Shown: one piece after another, positions 44,701-52,773 of the stretch
How positions within the stretch are numbered: position 1 is the stretch's first letter
Layout of the letters: every line of letters starts with the position of its first letter
Assembly: GCF_014650955.1 (NCBI RefSeq)
Contig: NZ_BMVY01000008.1
Location: 248,001 to 312,000 of the forward strand
Length of the DNA stretch: 64,000 nt
Reading direction: 5' to 3'
DNA from: Streptomyces tauricus
GTDB lineage: Bacteria; Actinomycetota; Actinomycetes; Streptomycetales; Streptomycetaceae
The notes under the pieces: model-generated
Told to the model about the DNA's origin: nothing
The model's database searches: none
Seen by the model: the letters and a program-made list of their open reading frames with translations, nothing else
Translations under genes and position numbers: made by a program

Positions 44701-46551
44701 GTACGCGAACTGGCCGACGAGGCGGCCGAGTCGGAGGCCCGCGCCCAGGCCTGTCTGGAACGGGCCCGCGCCGCAGACGAGGACCGGCGCGGCGCCCAGC
44801 GCGCAGCGGACGACGCCCGCCGCACGGCCCGTGCGCTGCGCGCCGAGCGCGCGGAGATCGCGGGCGCCCCCGACGACCTGCCGGAAGAGGCACCGGAAGC
44901 CGCGAAGTCGTCGCTGCCCGCCCTCCGCGAGGCCTACCGGGCCGCCTCCCAGCTGTACGAGAAGGTCGGCGTCGGCGCCGATCTGCGCGCCGAGCAGGCC
45001 AGGGCCGAGAGCGACGAGAGCACCGCGCTCACGGAGCTGAACCGGCTGACCAACAAGGTGCGTACGCGGGCCGCCCAGCTCCTGGAGTCCACCGACGGCT
45101 CCGACGGGCCGTCCCGGCAGGCCGCCGTGGCCCGCGCCGAGGAACTGGTCCAGCTCCTCGAAGGCCGCGTGTCGACCGCGAGCGAACAGCTCGGCCGGCT
45201 GCGCGGCGAGGCCGAGCGGCACGCGCCCGAGGAAGCCGACGCCCACACCGAGCTGCCCGACGACCTCGTGCCGCGCGACGCGGAGCACGCACAGAGCCTG
45301 CTGCGCACCGCCACCGGTGAACTCGCCTCCCGCACCGAGGCGTTGAGCCAGGCGCGCGCCGCGCACACCGAGCTGCTCGATGCCCACCGTGCCGCCGAGG
45401 AGGCGGGCGGCGGATTCGACGAGACGGCCGCCCTGCTCCGGGACCTCCTGCGGGAGCACGCGGACGACGAGCAGGAGGAGACCGAGCCCTACCCCGGCAC
45501 GCTCGAAGAGGCCAGGCAGTCCGCCGCCGAGGCCCGCCGCTCCCTGCGCGGCTGCGCGGCCGACCTCTCCGCCGCCGAGGCGGCCGTGCGTGAGGCCAGC
45601 GACATCCTCGTACGGCACGCCAACTCCACGCGCTACGAACAGGTGCGCACCCCCGCGCGTCAGCAGATCCGGGAGCTGCCCGCGTCCGCGCTGCCCGAGC
45701 ACGCGCAGAAGTGGGCGGACGCCTTCGCACCCCGACTGCGGGTCCTCACCGACGAGTTGGCGCAGCTGGAGCGCAACCGCGACTCGATCGTGGACCGGTT
45801 GCGCGGCATGGTCGAGTCCGCGCTCGCCACCCTGCGGTCGGCCCAGCGGCTCTCCCGCCTGCCGGAAGGACTGGGGGAGTGGTCGGGGCAGGAGTTCCTG
45901 CGGATCCGCTTCGAGGAACCCGACCAGGCCACGCTCGCCGAACGGCTCGGCGAGGTCGTCGACGAGGCGACCAGGGCGGCCGTCAAGAAGAACTCGGACC
46001 TGCGCCGCGACGGGATGTCCCTGCTGCTCAGGGCGGTCGGCGCGGCCCTTCAGCCCAAGGGCGTCGCCGTCGAGATCCTCAAGCCCGACGCGGTACTGCG
46101 CGCCGAGCGCGTCCCCGTCGGGCAGATGGGCGACGTGTTCTCCGGCGGGCAGCTGCTCACCGCGGCGATCGCGCTGTACTGCACGATGGCGGCCCTGCGC
46201 TCGAACGACCGCGGCCGGGACAAGCACCGCCACGCCGGCACGCTGTTCCTGGACAACCCCATCGGGCGTGCCAACGCGACGTATCTGCTGGAGCTGCAGC
46301 GGGCCGTGTCCGACGCGCTCGGAGTCCAGCTCCTGTACACGACGGGCCTGTTCGACACGACCGCGCTCGCCGAGTTCCCGCTGGTCATCCGTCTGCGCAA
46401 CGACGCGGACCTGCGGGCGGGCCTCAAGTACATCAGCGTGGAGGAACACCTGCGTCCGGGGCTCCCGAGGGAGGTCCCCGCGGGGGAGGCCGCCCATACG
46501 GAGATCACGGCGACCCGCATGTACAAGCGGCCCGCGCCGAGTGCCCCGTAA
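41794..46551 (+). CDS. SMC/MukB-like coiled-coil ATPase (MksB/JetC-like)
   Basis: This is a 1585-residue protein. The N-terminal head has Walker A ENGGGKSVLLK (Lys69). Long Ala/Glu/Arg-rich coiled coils run at about 310-610 and 850-1370, split by a Gly/Ser linker (613-636) and a globular hinge-like domain (about 690-850). The C-terminal head has the ABC-type signature VFSGGQLLTAAIALY (1450-1453 for SGGQ) and Walker B LFLDNPIGRAN with Asp1487-Asn1488, where SMC proteins have Asp-Glu. That architecture is SMC/Rad50/MukB. With the two upstream genes it likely forms a DNA-binding complex in chromosome maintenance or defence against foreign DNA. No JetD/MksG-like nuclease follows; the next gene is a convergent oxidoreductase. 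Confidence 0.85.
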   Translation: MYELSRVRLYSIGPAGARYADTVLDLRGVGALVPDPAPTQAEFFEEEPVGPPRRPAPAGVLFLENGGGKSVLLKLIFSVMLPGHRNTLGGASSGVLRKFLLADDCGHVALEWQHTLTGECVVVGKVSEWRGRQVSNDPRKFAEAWYSFRPGPGLSLDNLPVAEATAVRPPVEGASGAQGRRRTMKGFRDALTEAGKAYPHLEVHWEEIHDRWIEHLGDLGLDPELFRYQREMNADEGEAAGLFAVKKDSDFTDLLLRAVTDTRDTDGLADLVAGFGNKLGRRAELIAEREFTAGSVDLLGRIVDAAGARSHARDIHTAAERRTRTLARRLSARAVLERGRTGDLAQQVTTAAHRVTEAEGSRERSALIAAELAYRHASLALAAAEKGAAAQKKELADARTLHSAWQAAEAVLRHRAAADRSTRVAAAIREAERDAAPALAARAKAAVDLVRALHAAAEGAEAVANEEEERSSSLQEVGEAAHRDATSAATEAQRARSEVGHLRQRLGEVEQETAEAVRAGWLDDTAPDADPARAALAASDAEKTAVAAWDTAREASRRTADHAREAASAESRAELTAARAADAATAAEHAYDAERRVAQALAEEERLAELLGLPGSPGGQGGTGGQGGSGGSGSSRRPSLPGPRHSAATEDRADGRGTPEEEASQGSRSRALHGSDDSAADGPLTPQELDHYADELRQLLDDTVTSAERQLFELRTAAADDSRILGALGDGGLLPPGPDVLATVEYLGEHGIPALPGWRYLAQAVDPVDHARVLAARPELVDGVIITDPDTHARARDALTDAALLPRSTVAVGTAAALLAPTPAPGAGGDDVFLVPPNPAMHDEHAADEERQALRTRAAERDDEIRESAARLAKDRELAARLASWRTGCPAGRLTELATAAGDARTFAEEAEAELAEARAVRTEADEAAAEAALVRDERQEAAQRARLAADPLAGLAFRLRERAGWQVKVRELADEAAESEARAQACLERARAADEDRRGAQRAADDARRTARALRAERAEIAGAPDDLPEEAPEAAKSSLPALREAYRAASQLYEKVGVGADLRAEQARAESDESTALTELNRLTNKVRTRAAQLLESTDGSDGPSRQAAVARAEELVQLLEGRVSTASEQLGRLRGEAERHAPEEADAHTELPDDLVPRDAEHAQSLLRTATGELASRTEALSQARAAHTELLDAHRAAEEAGGGFDETAALLRDLLREHADDEQEETEPYPGTLEEARQSAAEARRSLRGCAADLSAAEAAVREASDILVRHANSTRYEQVRTPARQQIRELPASALPEHAQKWADAFAPRLRVLTDELAQLERNRDSIVDRLRGMVESALATLRSAQRLSRLPEGLGEWSGQEFLRIRFEEPDQATLAERLGEVVDEATRAAVKKNSDLRRDGMSLLLRAVGAALQPKGVAVEILKPDAVLRAERVPVGQMGDVFSGGQLLTAAIALYCTMAALRSNDRGRDKHRHAGTLFLDNPIGRANATYLLELQRAVSDALGVQLLYTTGLFDTTALAEFPLVIRLRNDADLRAGLKYISVEEHLRPGLPREVPAGEAAHTEITATRMYKRPAPSAP

Positions 46552-46623
46552 CCGGGCGGTGGTGGGGAACTGCGGGCCCGCTGAGGGCTGGTCGCGCAGT
46601 TCCCCGCGCCCCTGAGGGACGCC

Positions 46624-48174
46624 TTACGCATCCTCTTTCAGGAGATCGGCGCACTTTTCGCCGATCATCATCGTCGTGATGCACGGATTAACGCTGACCA
46701 GATCCGGCATCACCGACCCGTCCGCGACCCGCAGCCGTTCCACCCCCTTGACCCGCAACCGCGGGTCGAGCGGGGCGGAGGGGTCCCCAGGCGCACCCAT
46801 CTTCACCGTGCACGACGGGTGGTAGACGGTGTTGTGGGTCTTGTGGATGTAGTCGAGCAGCTCGTCGTCCGTCCGGACGTCGGGGCCGGGGGCCAGCTCG
46901 GCTCCCGCCCACCCGCTCAGCGCGGGCTGCGCGGCGATCCGCCGGGCCAGCTTCAGCCCGTACGTCATCACGCGCACGTCGTGCTCGTGCGTGAAGTACC
47001 GCGGATCGACCCTCGGCTTGTCCCGGTAGTCGCGGGTCCGCAGCCGGACCGTGCCGCGGGACTTCGCGCGGGTGACGTTCGGTGTGAGGCAGAACGCGTT
47101 CTCGGAGGTCGGATAGCCCCACCGCGCGGTGTTCATGTCGAACGGCACCGACCCGTAGTGGAACATCAGGTCGGGCCGGTCGAGCCCCGGTTCGGTGTCG
47201 TAGAAGATGCCCGCCTCCCACCACTGGCTGGAAGTGGTCGTCATCGGCTGCTCGGCGTCCCACATGATGACGCCCTCGGGGTGGTCCTGGAGGTTCTCGC
47301 CCACACCGGCCGCGTCCACCACCACGTCGACGCCCACCTCGCGCAGATGCCCGGCGGGCCCGATGCCCGACAGCATCAGCAGTTTCGCGCTGTCGATCGA
47401 GCCGCAGGACACGATCACCTCGCGCCTGGCCCGTACCGTCCGGGTGTGGATCAGGTCGGGGTCCAGATACTCGGCGCCCACGCAGCGCCGCCCGTCGAGC
47501 ACGAGCTTCTTGGCGCGCACCCCGGTGCGTACGTCGAGGTTCGGGCGCTTGCCGAGGATCGGGTGCAGATACGCGACCGACGAGGACTGCCGGATGTTGT
47601 TCTCGTCGGAGTTGATCTGGAACCAGTTGGCGCCCCGGACGACGGTCCTGCCCGAGTTGAAGGGCGTCGTCGGGATGCCCTCCTGGGCGCAGGCCTCCAG
47701 CAGGGCGGTACCGCACGGGTCGTCGCTCTTGAGCGTACGCAGCTTCACCGGGCCTGTGCGGCCGTGGTGCTCGCCGGGAGCGTCGTTGTTCTCCAGCCGC
47801 CGGTAGAGCGGGAAGAGTTCGGCCGAACTCCATCCCGTACACCCCGCGGCGGCCCAGTCGTCCAGGTCCTCGGCCGGTGCCCAGAAGGCGATGCAGGAGT
47901 TGTGCGAGGAGCAGCCGCCGAGGACCCTGGCGCGGGCGTGCCGCATGTAGCTGTTGCCGCTGGCCTGCGGCTCGACCGGGTAGTCCCAGTCGTAGCCGGA
48001 CTCCAGGAGCCCCATCCAGCGCTCCAGTTTCATGACGGCGTCGTCGCCGACGTCACTGGGGCCGGCCTCCAGGACGCAGACCGTGACGGCCGGGTCCTCG
48101 GAGAGCCGGGCCGCGACCACGTTGCCCGCGGTGCCCCCGCCCACCACCACATAGTCGAACTCGTCTTCTTGCAT
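46624..48174 (-). CDS. betA: GMC oxidoreductase, choline dehydrogenase-like
   Basis: This 516-residue protein has the FAD site DYVVVGGGTAGNVVAARL, RARVLGGCSSHNS (GMC signature region), a second signature GSIDSAKLLMLSGIGPAGHL, and the C-terminal catalytic NTVYHPSCTVKMG with NPCITTMMIGEKCADLL. AAGGAGG lies about nine bases before the ATG. In context with betaine aldehyde dehydrogenase and betaine-degrading enzymes it most likely oxidises choline to betaine aldehyde; substrate specificity within GMC enzymes is not provable from sequence alone. Confidence 0.88.
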   Translation of the reverse strand: MQEDEFDYVVVGGGTAGNVVAARLSEDPAVTVCVLEAGPSDVGDDAVMKLERWMGLLESGYDWDYPVEPQASGNSYMRHARARVLGGCSSHNSCIAFWAPAEDLDDWAAAGCTGWSSAELFPLYRRLENNDAPGEHHGRTGPVKLRTLKSDDPCGTALLEACAQEGIPTTPFNSGRTVVRGANWFQINSDENNIRQSSSVAYLHPILGKRPNLDVRTGVRAKKLVLDGRRCVGAEYLDPDLIHTRTVRARREVIVSCGSIDSAKLLMLSGIGPAGHLREVGVDVVVDAAGVGENLQDHPEGVIMWDAEQPMTTTSSQWWEAGIFYDTEPGLDRPDLMFHYGSVPFDMNTARWGYPTSENAFCLTPNVTRAKSRGTVRLRTRDYRDKPRVDPRYFTHEHDVRVMTYGLKLARRIAAQPALSGWAGAELAPGPDVRTDDELLDYIHKTHNTVYHPSCTVKMGAPGDPSAPLDPRLRVKGVERLRVADGSVMPDLVSVNPCITTMMIGEKCADLLKEDA

Positions 48175-48304
48175 GGGCAGTTGACCTCCTTGGAGTCCTG
48201 GAGCTCTGGCGTTCCTTGCAGTTCGTGAGTCGTTCTGCTCGCGGGGCGGGCGGGGGTGAGGGCTCTATCGGCCGCTCAGTCGGCCACGCAACTCAGTCCG
48301 CCGC

Positions 48305-49912
48305 TCAGTCGGCCGTCGGGGTCGACGCGGGGGAGGCGGGCGGAAGGGGCGTGTCGGCGGCCCGGTACTGGTGCTCCGCGAGCACCCCCGTGCGGTGCCG
48401 CTGCACGAACCAGTAGTAGGCGAAGCCGCCGCCCATCACGATGCCGACGAACAGGACGGCACCCCACCGCAGATACCAGTGGTAGGGAGCAGCCGCGTTG
48501 TAGACCGCGGCGCGCGGCCAGATCAGGTTGATCATCATGGCCGTGCCCCACACCACGGCGACGATGTTGACGGGCAGTCCCCAGCGGCCGAGCGAGAACC
48601 TGCCCCCGCCCGCGGGCTGCCACTGCCCACGCAGCCTGGCCACCAGCATGGGCCCGGTGACCAGCAGATACGCGAGATAGATCAGGATGATGCCGATACT
48701 GGTGACCACGGTGAAGATCTGCGGCTGGCGGATGTTGACCACCAGGATGGCCAGCGCGAGGACTCCGATGATCACCGCGGGCAGGATCGGGGTCTGGAAG
48801 CGCGGATGGACCTTGGCCAGCTTGGAGGAGGCGGGCAGGTTGTTGTCCCGCGCCATCGCGAAGGCCAGCCGGATCGCCGCCGTGTGCACGGCCAGGGCGC
48901 ACACGGTGACCGCGATGAACACGCACCACAGCATGGCCTTGCCCGCGTCCTCGCCGAGCACGTTGAGGACGACGTACTGCAGGCCGTCCGTGGACAGCCG
49001 GTCGCCCTTCAGGCTGGACACGCTCATCAGCGCGAGCAGCAGCACGAGTCCGCCGAGGACGAACGAGGCGACGATGGCGCGGATGATGGCGCGCGGCGCG
49101 TTGCGCGACGGGTCGAGGGACTCCTCGCCGAGCGAGGCGGCCGTGTCGAAGCCGTACATCACGTACGCGGACGCCAGTGACGCGACCAGGAACGCGCCGA
49201 AGTAGCCGCCGGGCTGGCCCGCTCCCGTGCCGTTCGTCTCCAGCACGACGCCCGGGCCACGGGTGATGTGCACGGCGAACAGCACGATCAGTACGACGGT
49301 GGCGATCAGCTCGATGAAGACGCCCGCCGTGTTGATCCGGGCCATCAGCTTCACACCGAGGGCGTTGACGAGAGTGGTGAAGACGATGAGGACGGAGGCC
49401 AGCAGCACGGCGTTGGTGGCCACGTCGTACTTGCCCGTGCCGTCGCCCACGAACTGGAAGACGGAGGAGATCTGAGGGAGCGTCAGCTGATACGCGAGCG
49501 CCACGGCCGCGATCGACACGACCGAGGCGATCAGCATCGTCCAGCCGGCCAGCCAGCCTATGTGCGGATTGCCTATCTTCTTCGACCAGTTGTAGACGGA
49601 ACCGGCGACGGGATAGCGGGCGGCGAGTTCGGCGAAGCAGAGCGCGACCATGAACTGGCCGACGAACACCATGGGCCAGGACCACCAGTAGGCGGGCCCG
49701 CCGCTGCCGTAGCCGAAGTAGAAGAGCTGGAAGGTACCGGTGAGGATGGAGATGTAGCTGATACCGGCGGCGAAGGTGTGGAAGTTGCCGAGCGTGCGTT
49801 TCAACTCGGGCTTGTAGCCGAACTCGTTGAGTTCCGAGTCGTCGTGGCCGTGCTTGTCGTGGTGACCGTGGCTGCCGGCTGGTTGCTCCGGTGGTTGCTC
49901 GGTGGTGGTCAT
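48305..49912 (-). CDS. APC superfamily amino acid/amine permease
   Basis: This 535-residue protein has a His/Asp-rich cytosolic N-terminus (GHHDKHGHDD) and about 12 membrane helices. APC marks include FAAGISYISILTGTFQLF, AELAARYPVAGSVYNW and YGFDTAASLGEESLDPSRNA. GGAGG precedes the ATG. The cluster suggests choline, betaine or another methylated amine as substrate, although classic betaine carriers belong to the BCCT or ABC families. The His-rich tail might bind metal. Confidence 0.88.
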   Translation of the reverse strand: MTTTEQPPEQPAGSHGHHDKHGHDDSELNEFGYKPELKRTLGNFHTFAAGISYISILTGTFQLFYFGYGSGGPAYWWSWPMVFVGQFMVALCFAELAARYPVAGSVYNWSKKIGNPHIGWLAGWTMLIASVVSIAAVALAYQLTLPQISSVFQFVGDGTGKYDVATNAVLLASVLIVFTTLVNALGVKLMARINTAGVFIELIATVVLIVLFAVHITRGPGVVLETNGTGAGQPGGYFGAFLVASLASAYVMYGFDTAASLGEESLDPSRNAPRAIIRAIVASFVLGGLVLLLALMSVSSLKGDRLSTDGLQYVVLNVLGEDAGKAMLWCVFIAVTVCALAVHTAAIRLAFAMARDNNLPASSKLAKVHPRFQTPILPAVIIGVLALAILVVNIRQPQIFTVVTSIGIILIYLAYLLVTGPMLVARLRGQWQPAGGGRFSLGRWGLPVNIVAVVWGTAMMINLIWPRAAVYNAAAPYHWYLRWGAVLFVGIVMGGGFAYYWFVQRHRTGVLAEHQYRAADTPLPPASPASTPTAD

Positions 49913-50133
49913 GAGCGGCCTCCTGGGGAAGGGGGAGTTCTCCCGGGCGGGAGGGGAGCGCGGCTCGTGCGGGGCCGTTGGTGTACGGGTGCTGGATCTC
50001 AGGGTGAAGAAGGCTGGATCTTACGGTGCTCGCGGCCGGTTATGACCATGGGCAGTGCCGGTTTCTTGCGTTGGATCCGCGGAATCCCCTGCCATGAGCG
50101 GTGGATCCGCACATCCGGCCCGGTGGGCGTGGT

Positions 50134-51600
50134 TCAGGAGAACCAGCCCTGCGGACTCGGGTTCGTCGTGCGCCAGATGTGCTTGGTCTCGCGGTACTCG
50201 GCGAGGCCGGCAGGTCCGAGTTCCCGCCCGAACCCGGACTGCTTGTACCCTCCCCACTCCGCCTGCGGGACGTACGGGTGGTAGTCGTTGATCCAGATCG
50301 TTCCGATGCGCAGCGCCGACGCGACGCGCTGCGCCTTCGCCTCGTCGGACGTGAAGATGCCGCCGGCCAGCCCGTAGATCGTGGCGTTGGCCAGCCGGAC
50401 CGCCTCCGCCTCGTCGGCGAACCGCTCCACGGTCAGGACCGGCCCGAACGACTCGTCCTGGACGACGGACATCCCTCCGGAGCACTCGTCGAGCACGGTC
50501 GGCGGGTAGTAGAAGCCGTCCGGGTGCGGCGGCTCGGCCGGCCGCTCCCCTCCGCACCGCAGGACCGCCCCTTCCTCCAGCCCCTTGGCCACGTACGCCT
50601 CGACCTTCGCCCGGTGGGCCGCCGAGATCAGCGGCCCGGTCTGCGCCCGCTCGTCGAACGGCCCGCCCAGTCTGATCAGCCGGGCCCTGCGGACCACCTC
50701 GTCGACGAAACGGTCGTGCAGGGAGTCCTCGACCAGCAGCCGTGCCCCGGCCGAGCAGACCTGCCCGGAGTGCAGGAAGACGGCCGTCAGCGCCATGTCG
50801 ACGGCCGTCTCGAAGTCGGCGTCGGCGAACACGATGTTCGGGTTCTTGCCGCCCAGTTCGAGGGCGACCTTCTTCACCGTCCCGGCCGCCGCGGCCATGA
50901 GCCTGCGTCCGGTCTGCAGACCGCCGGTGAAGGAGACCAGGTCCACGTCCGGATGGTCGCCCAGCGGAGCGCCCGCCTCCGGGCCGGCGCCGAGAATCAG
51001 GTTCGCGACCCCGGCGGGCACCCCGGCCTCCTCCAGGAGGCGCATCAGATGGATCGCGGTGTGCGGGGTCAGCTCGCTCGGCTTGAGGACGAAGGTGTTG
51101 CCCGCGGCCAGCGCCGGGGCTACCTTCCACGCCGTCTGGAGCAGCGGATAGTTCCAGGGGGTGATCAGCGCGCAGACACCGACCGGTTCGTGCACGACCC
51201 GGCTGTCGACGCCCTCCGTGCCCGTCTCCACCACCCGGCCGGACTCGCTCCCCACGAGCCGCCCGAAGTAGCGGAAGCAGTTCTCGATGTCGTCGATGTC
51301 GTACTCGCTCTCCACCAGGCGTTTGCCGGTGTCGAGGGACTCCGCCCGGGCGAGTACGTCCTTGTCGCGGGCGAGCAGGTCGGCGACGCGGAGCAGCAGA
51401 TCGCCGCGTTCGTTTGCCGGGGTCCGCGGCCAGGGACCCTCGTCGAAGGCGCGGCGCGCGGCGGCGATCGCGTCGGCGGTGTCCTCGCCGCCCGCCTCGT
51501 CGACGACCGCCACGAGCGATCCGTCGGCCGGACAGCGGATCTCACGGGTGCGTTTCTCCCGCGCGCTCGTCCAGGTGCCGCCGATGTAGAGATCCGCCAT
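50134..51600 (-). CDS. betB: Betaine aldehyde dehydrogenase-like aldehyde dehydrogenase
   Basis: The protein has 488 residues from the ATG at 51600 (GGAGG five bases upstream). It is a canonical NAD(P)-dependent aldehyde dehydrogenase: ITPWNYPLLQTAWK, FTGGLQTGRR, the catalytic Glu in LELGGKNPNIVF, catalytic Cys in SGQVCSAGARLLVE, and QDESFGPVL. It probably turns betaine aldehyde into glycine betaine. Its first 59 bases overlap the 3' end of the Rieske oxygenase gene, an unusually long overlap for this window. Confidence 0.92.
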   Translation of the reverse strand: MADLYIGGTWTSAREKRTREIRCPADGSLVAVVDEAGGEDTADAIAAARRAFDEGPWPRTPANERGDLLLRVADLLARDKDVLARAESLDTGKRLVESEYDIDDIENCFRYFGRLVGSESGRVVETGTEGVDSRVVHEPVGVCALITPWNYPLLQTAWKVAPALAAGNTFVLKPSELTPHTAIHLMRLLEEAGVPAGVANLILGAGPEAGAPLGDHPDVDLVSFTGGLQTGRRLMAAAAGTVKKVALELGGKNPNIVFADADFETAVDMALTAVFLHSGQVCSAGARLLVEDSLHDRFVDEVVRRARLIRLGGPFDERAQTGPLISAAHRAKVEAYVAKGLEEGAVLRCGGERPAEPPHPDGFYYPPTVLDECSGGMSVVQDESFGPVLTVERFADEAEAVRLANATIYGLAGGIFTSDEAKAQRVASALRIGTIWINDYHPYVPQAEWGGYKQSGFGRELGPAGLAEYRETKHIWRTTNPSPQGWFS

Positions 51601-52762
51601 CCCTGCCTCCCAGCATGCCGATGAGCCACTCGTGGAACATCCCGATGTGGTGCTCGGTGGGCACCAGCACCCCGCCCCTGCGATAGGCGCGGGACGCCAT
51701 GGCGGGCTGCGTTCGCTCGCACGCCTCGAAGTCCTGGGCGTTGACCCGGTGGAAGAGCTCCACGGACTTCGACACATCGGCGCCCGACTCGACGACCTCG
51801 GGGGCGTAGAGCCAGTCGCACTCCACGATCGTCCGGTCCTCGGCGAGGGGGAACATGCGGTGCAGGATGACATGGTCGGGGACGAGGTTGATGAACACAG
51901 TGGGTTTGACCGTTATCGCATAGTAACGACGGTCCTGATCCTCCGCGACCTCAGGCAGCCGTCCGAATCCCTCGCTGCCGTCGACCGTGAATCCCTTGAC
52001 CCCCTCGCCGAACTCGGCACCATGGCCCACGTAGTACTGGGCGGCGTAACCGTCCGCGAACTCCGGCAGGACATCGGTGAGTTCGGGGTGGATGGTCGCG
52101 CAGTGGTAGCACTCCATGAAGTTCTCGACGATCAGTTTCCAGTTCGCCTTCACGTCGTAGGTGATGCGTGTGCCGAGCGCGAGGTTCTCCGTGCCGTAGT
52201 GCTCGATGGCCGCGACGTTCCCGAGCCGTTCGACGGCCGCGCCCATCACCGTCTCCTCGAAGGAGGGCGGTTCGTCGGCCAGGCACACCCAGGCGTACCC
52301 GAGCCATTCCCGCAGCGCGACGGTGACCAGCCCGTACTCCCCGCGATCGACGTCCGGCATCTTCACCAGGTTCGGCGCCGCGATCAGCTTCCCGTCCAGG
52401 CCGTACGTCCAGGCGTGGTACGGGCACTGGAGGTTGCGCCGGACCTCGCCGGCCTCCTCGGTGCAGAGCCGGGCCCCGCGGTGGCGGCAGATGTTGAGGA
52501 AGGCCCGCAGCTCACCGGTACGGGACCGGGTGACCAGGACGTTCTCGCGGCCGACCTGGACCGTGCGGAACGCGCCGGGTTTGGCCAGATCGGCGCCGCG
52601 GACCGCGCAGAACCACATCGACTCGAAGAGGTGTTCCTGCTCCTGCCGGAATATCGCCGGGTCGGTGTAGTAGTGCCCCGGCAGCGTGCTGATCAGGCTG
52701 GGGGACAGGTGGGCGGAGGCGGGATCGGCGGCGGAGGCGTGGGTCAGGGGGGTCGTCGTCAC
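51542..52762 (-). CDS. Rieske non-haem iron oxygenase, probable glycine betaine demethylase (GbcA-like)
   Basis: The protein has 406 residues from a GTG at 52762 (GAGGAG seven bases upstream). The Rieske cluster ligands are Cys92, His94, Cys113 and His116 (NICRHRGARLC, LQCPYHAWTY). The catalytic domain has the mononuclear iron motif ENFMECYHCATIHPEL. Such alpha subunits use a ferredoxin and reductase to hydroxylate an N-methyl group, releasing formaldehyde; GbcA of Pseudomonas makes dimethylglycine from betaine. Neighbours for every adjacent step support that role. Electron partners are likely the products at 58975-59295 and 59453-60643. Confidence 0.9.
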   Translation of the reverse strand: MTTTPLTHASAADPASAHLSPSLISTLPGHYYTDPAIFRQEQEHLFESMWFCAVRGADLAKPGAFRTVQVGRENVLVTRSRTGELRAFLNICRHRGARLCTEEAGEVRRNLQCPYHAWTYGLDGKLIAAPNLVKMPDVDRGEYGLVTVALREWLGYAWVCLADEPPSFEETVMGAAVERLGNVAAIEHYGTENLALGTRITYDVKANWKLIVENFMECYHCATIHPELTDVLPEFADGYAAQYYVGHGAEFGEGVKGFTVDGSEGFGRLPEVAEDQDRRYYAITVKPTVFINLVPDHVILHRMFPLAEDRTIVECDWLYAPEVVESGADVSKSVELFHRVNAQDFEACERTQPAMASRAYRRGGVLVPTEHHIGMFHEWLIGMLGGRDGGSLHRRHLDERAGETHP

Positions 52763-52773
52763 GTGGGGACTCC

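Noticed and set aside
43783..46497. Very long open frame (about 900 codons) on the minus strand inside the SMC-like gene
   Set aside because: It mirrors the codon structure of the plus-strand gene in GC-rich DNA, its product is a Gly/Arg/Val-rich string without domains, and the plus strand has clear Walker and signature motifs.
46552..46623. Search for a JetD/MksG-like nuclease gene next to the SMC-like trio
   Set aside because: Only a 72-base gap with one intergenic repeat core lies before a convergent GMC oxidoreductase gene, and upstream lies the GntR regulator. No such gene is in the window.
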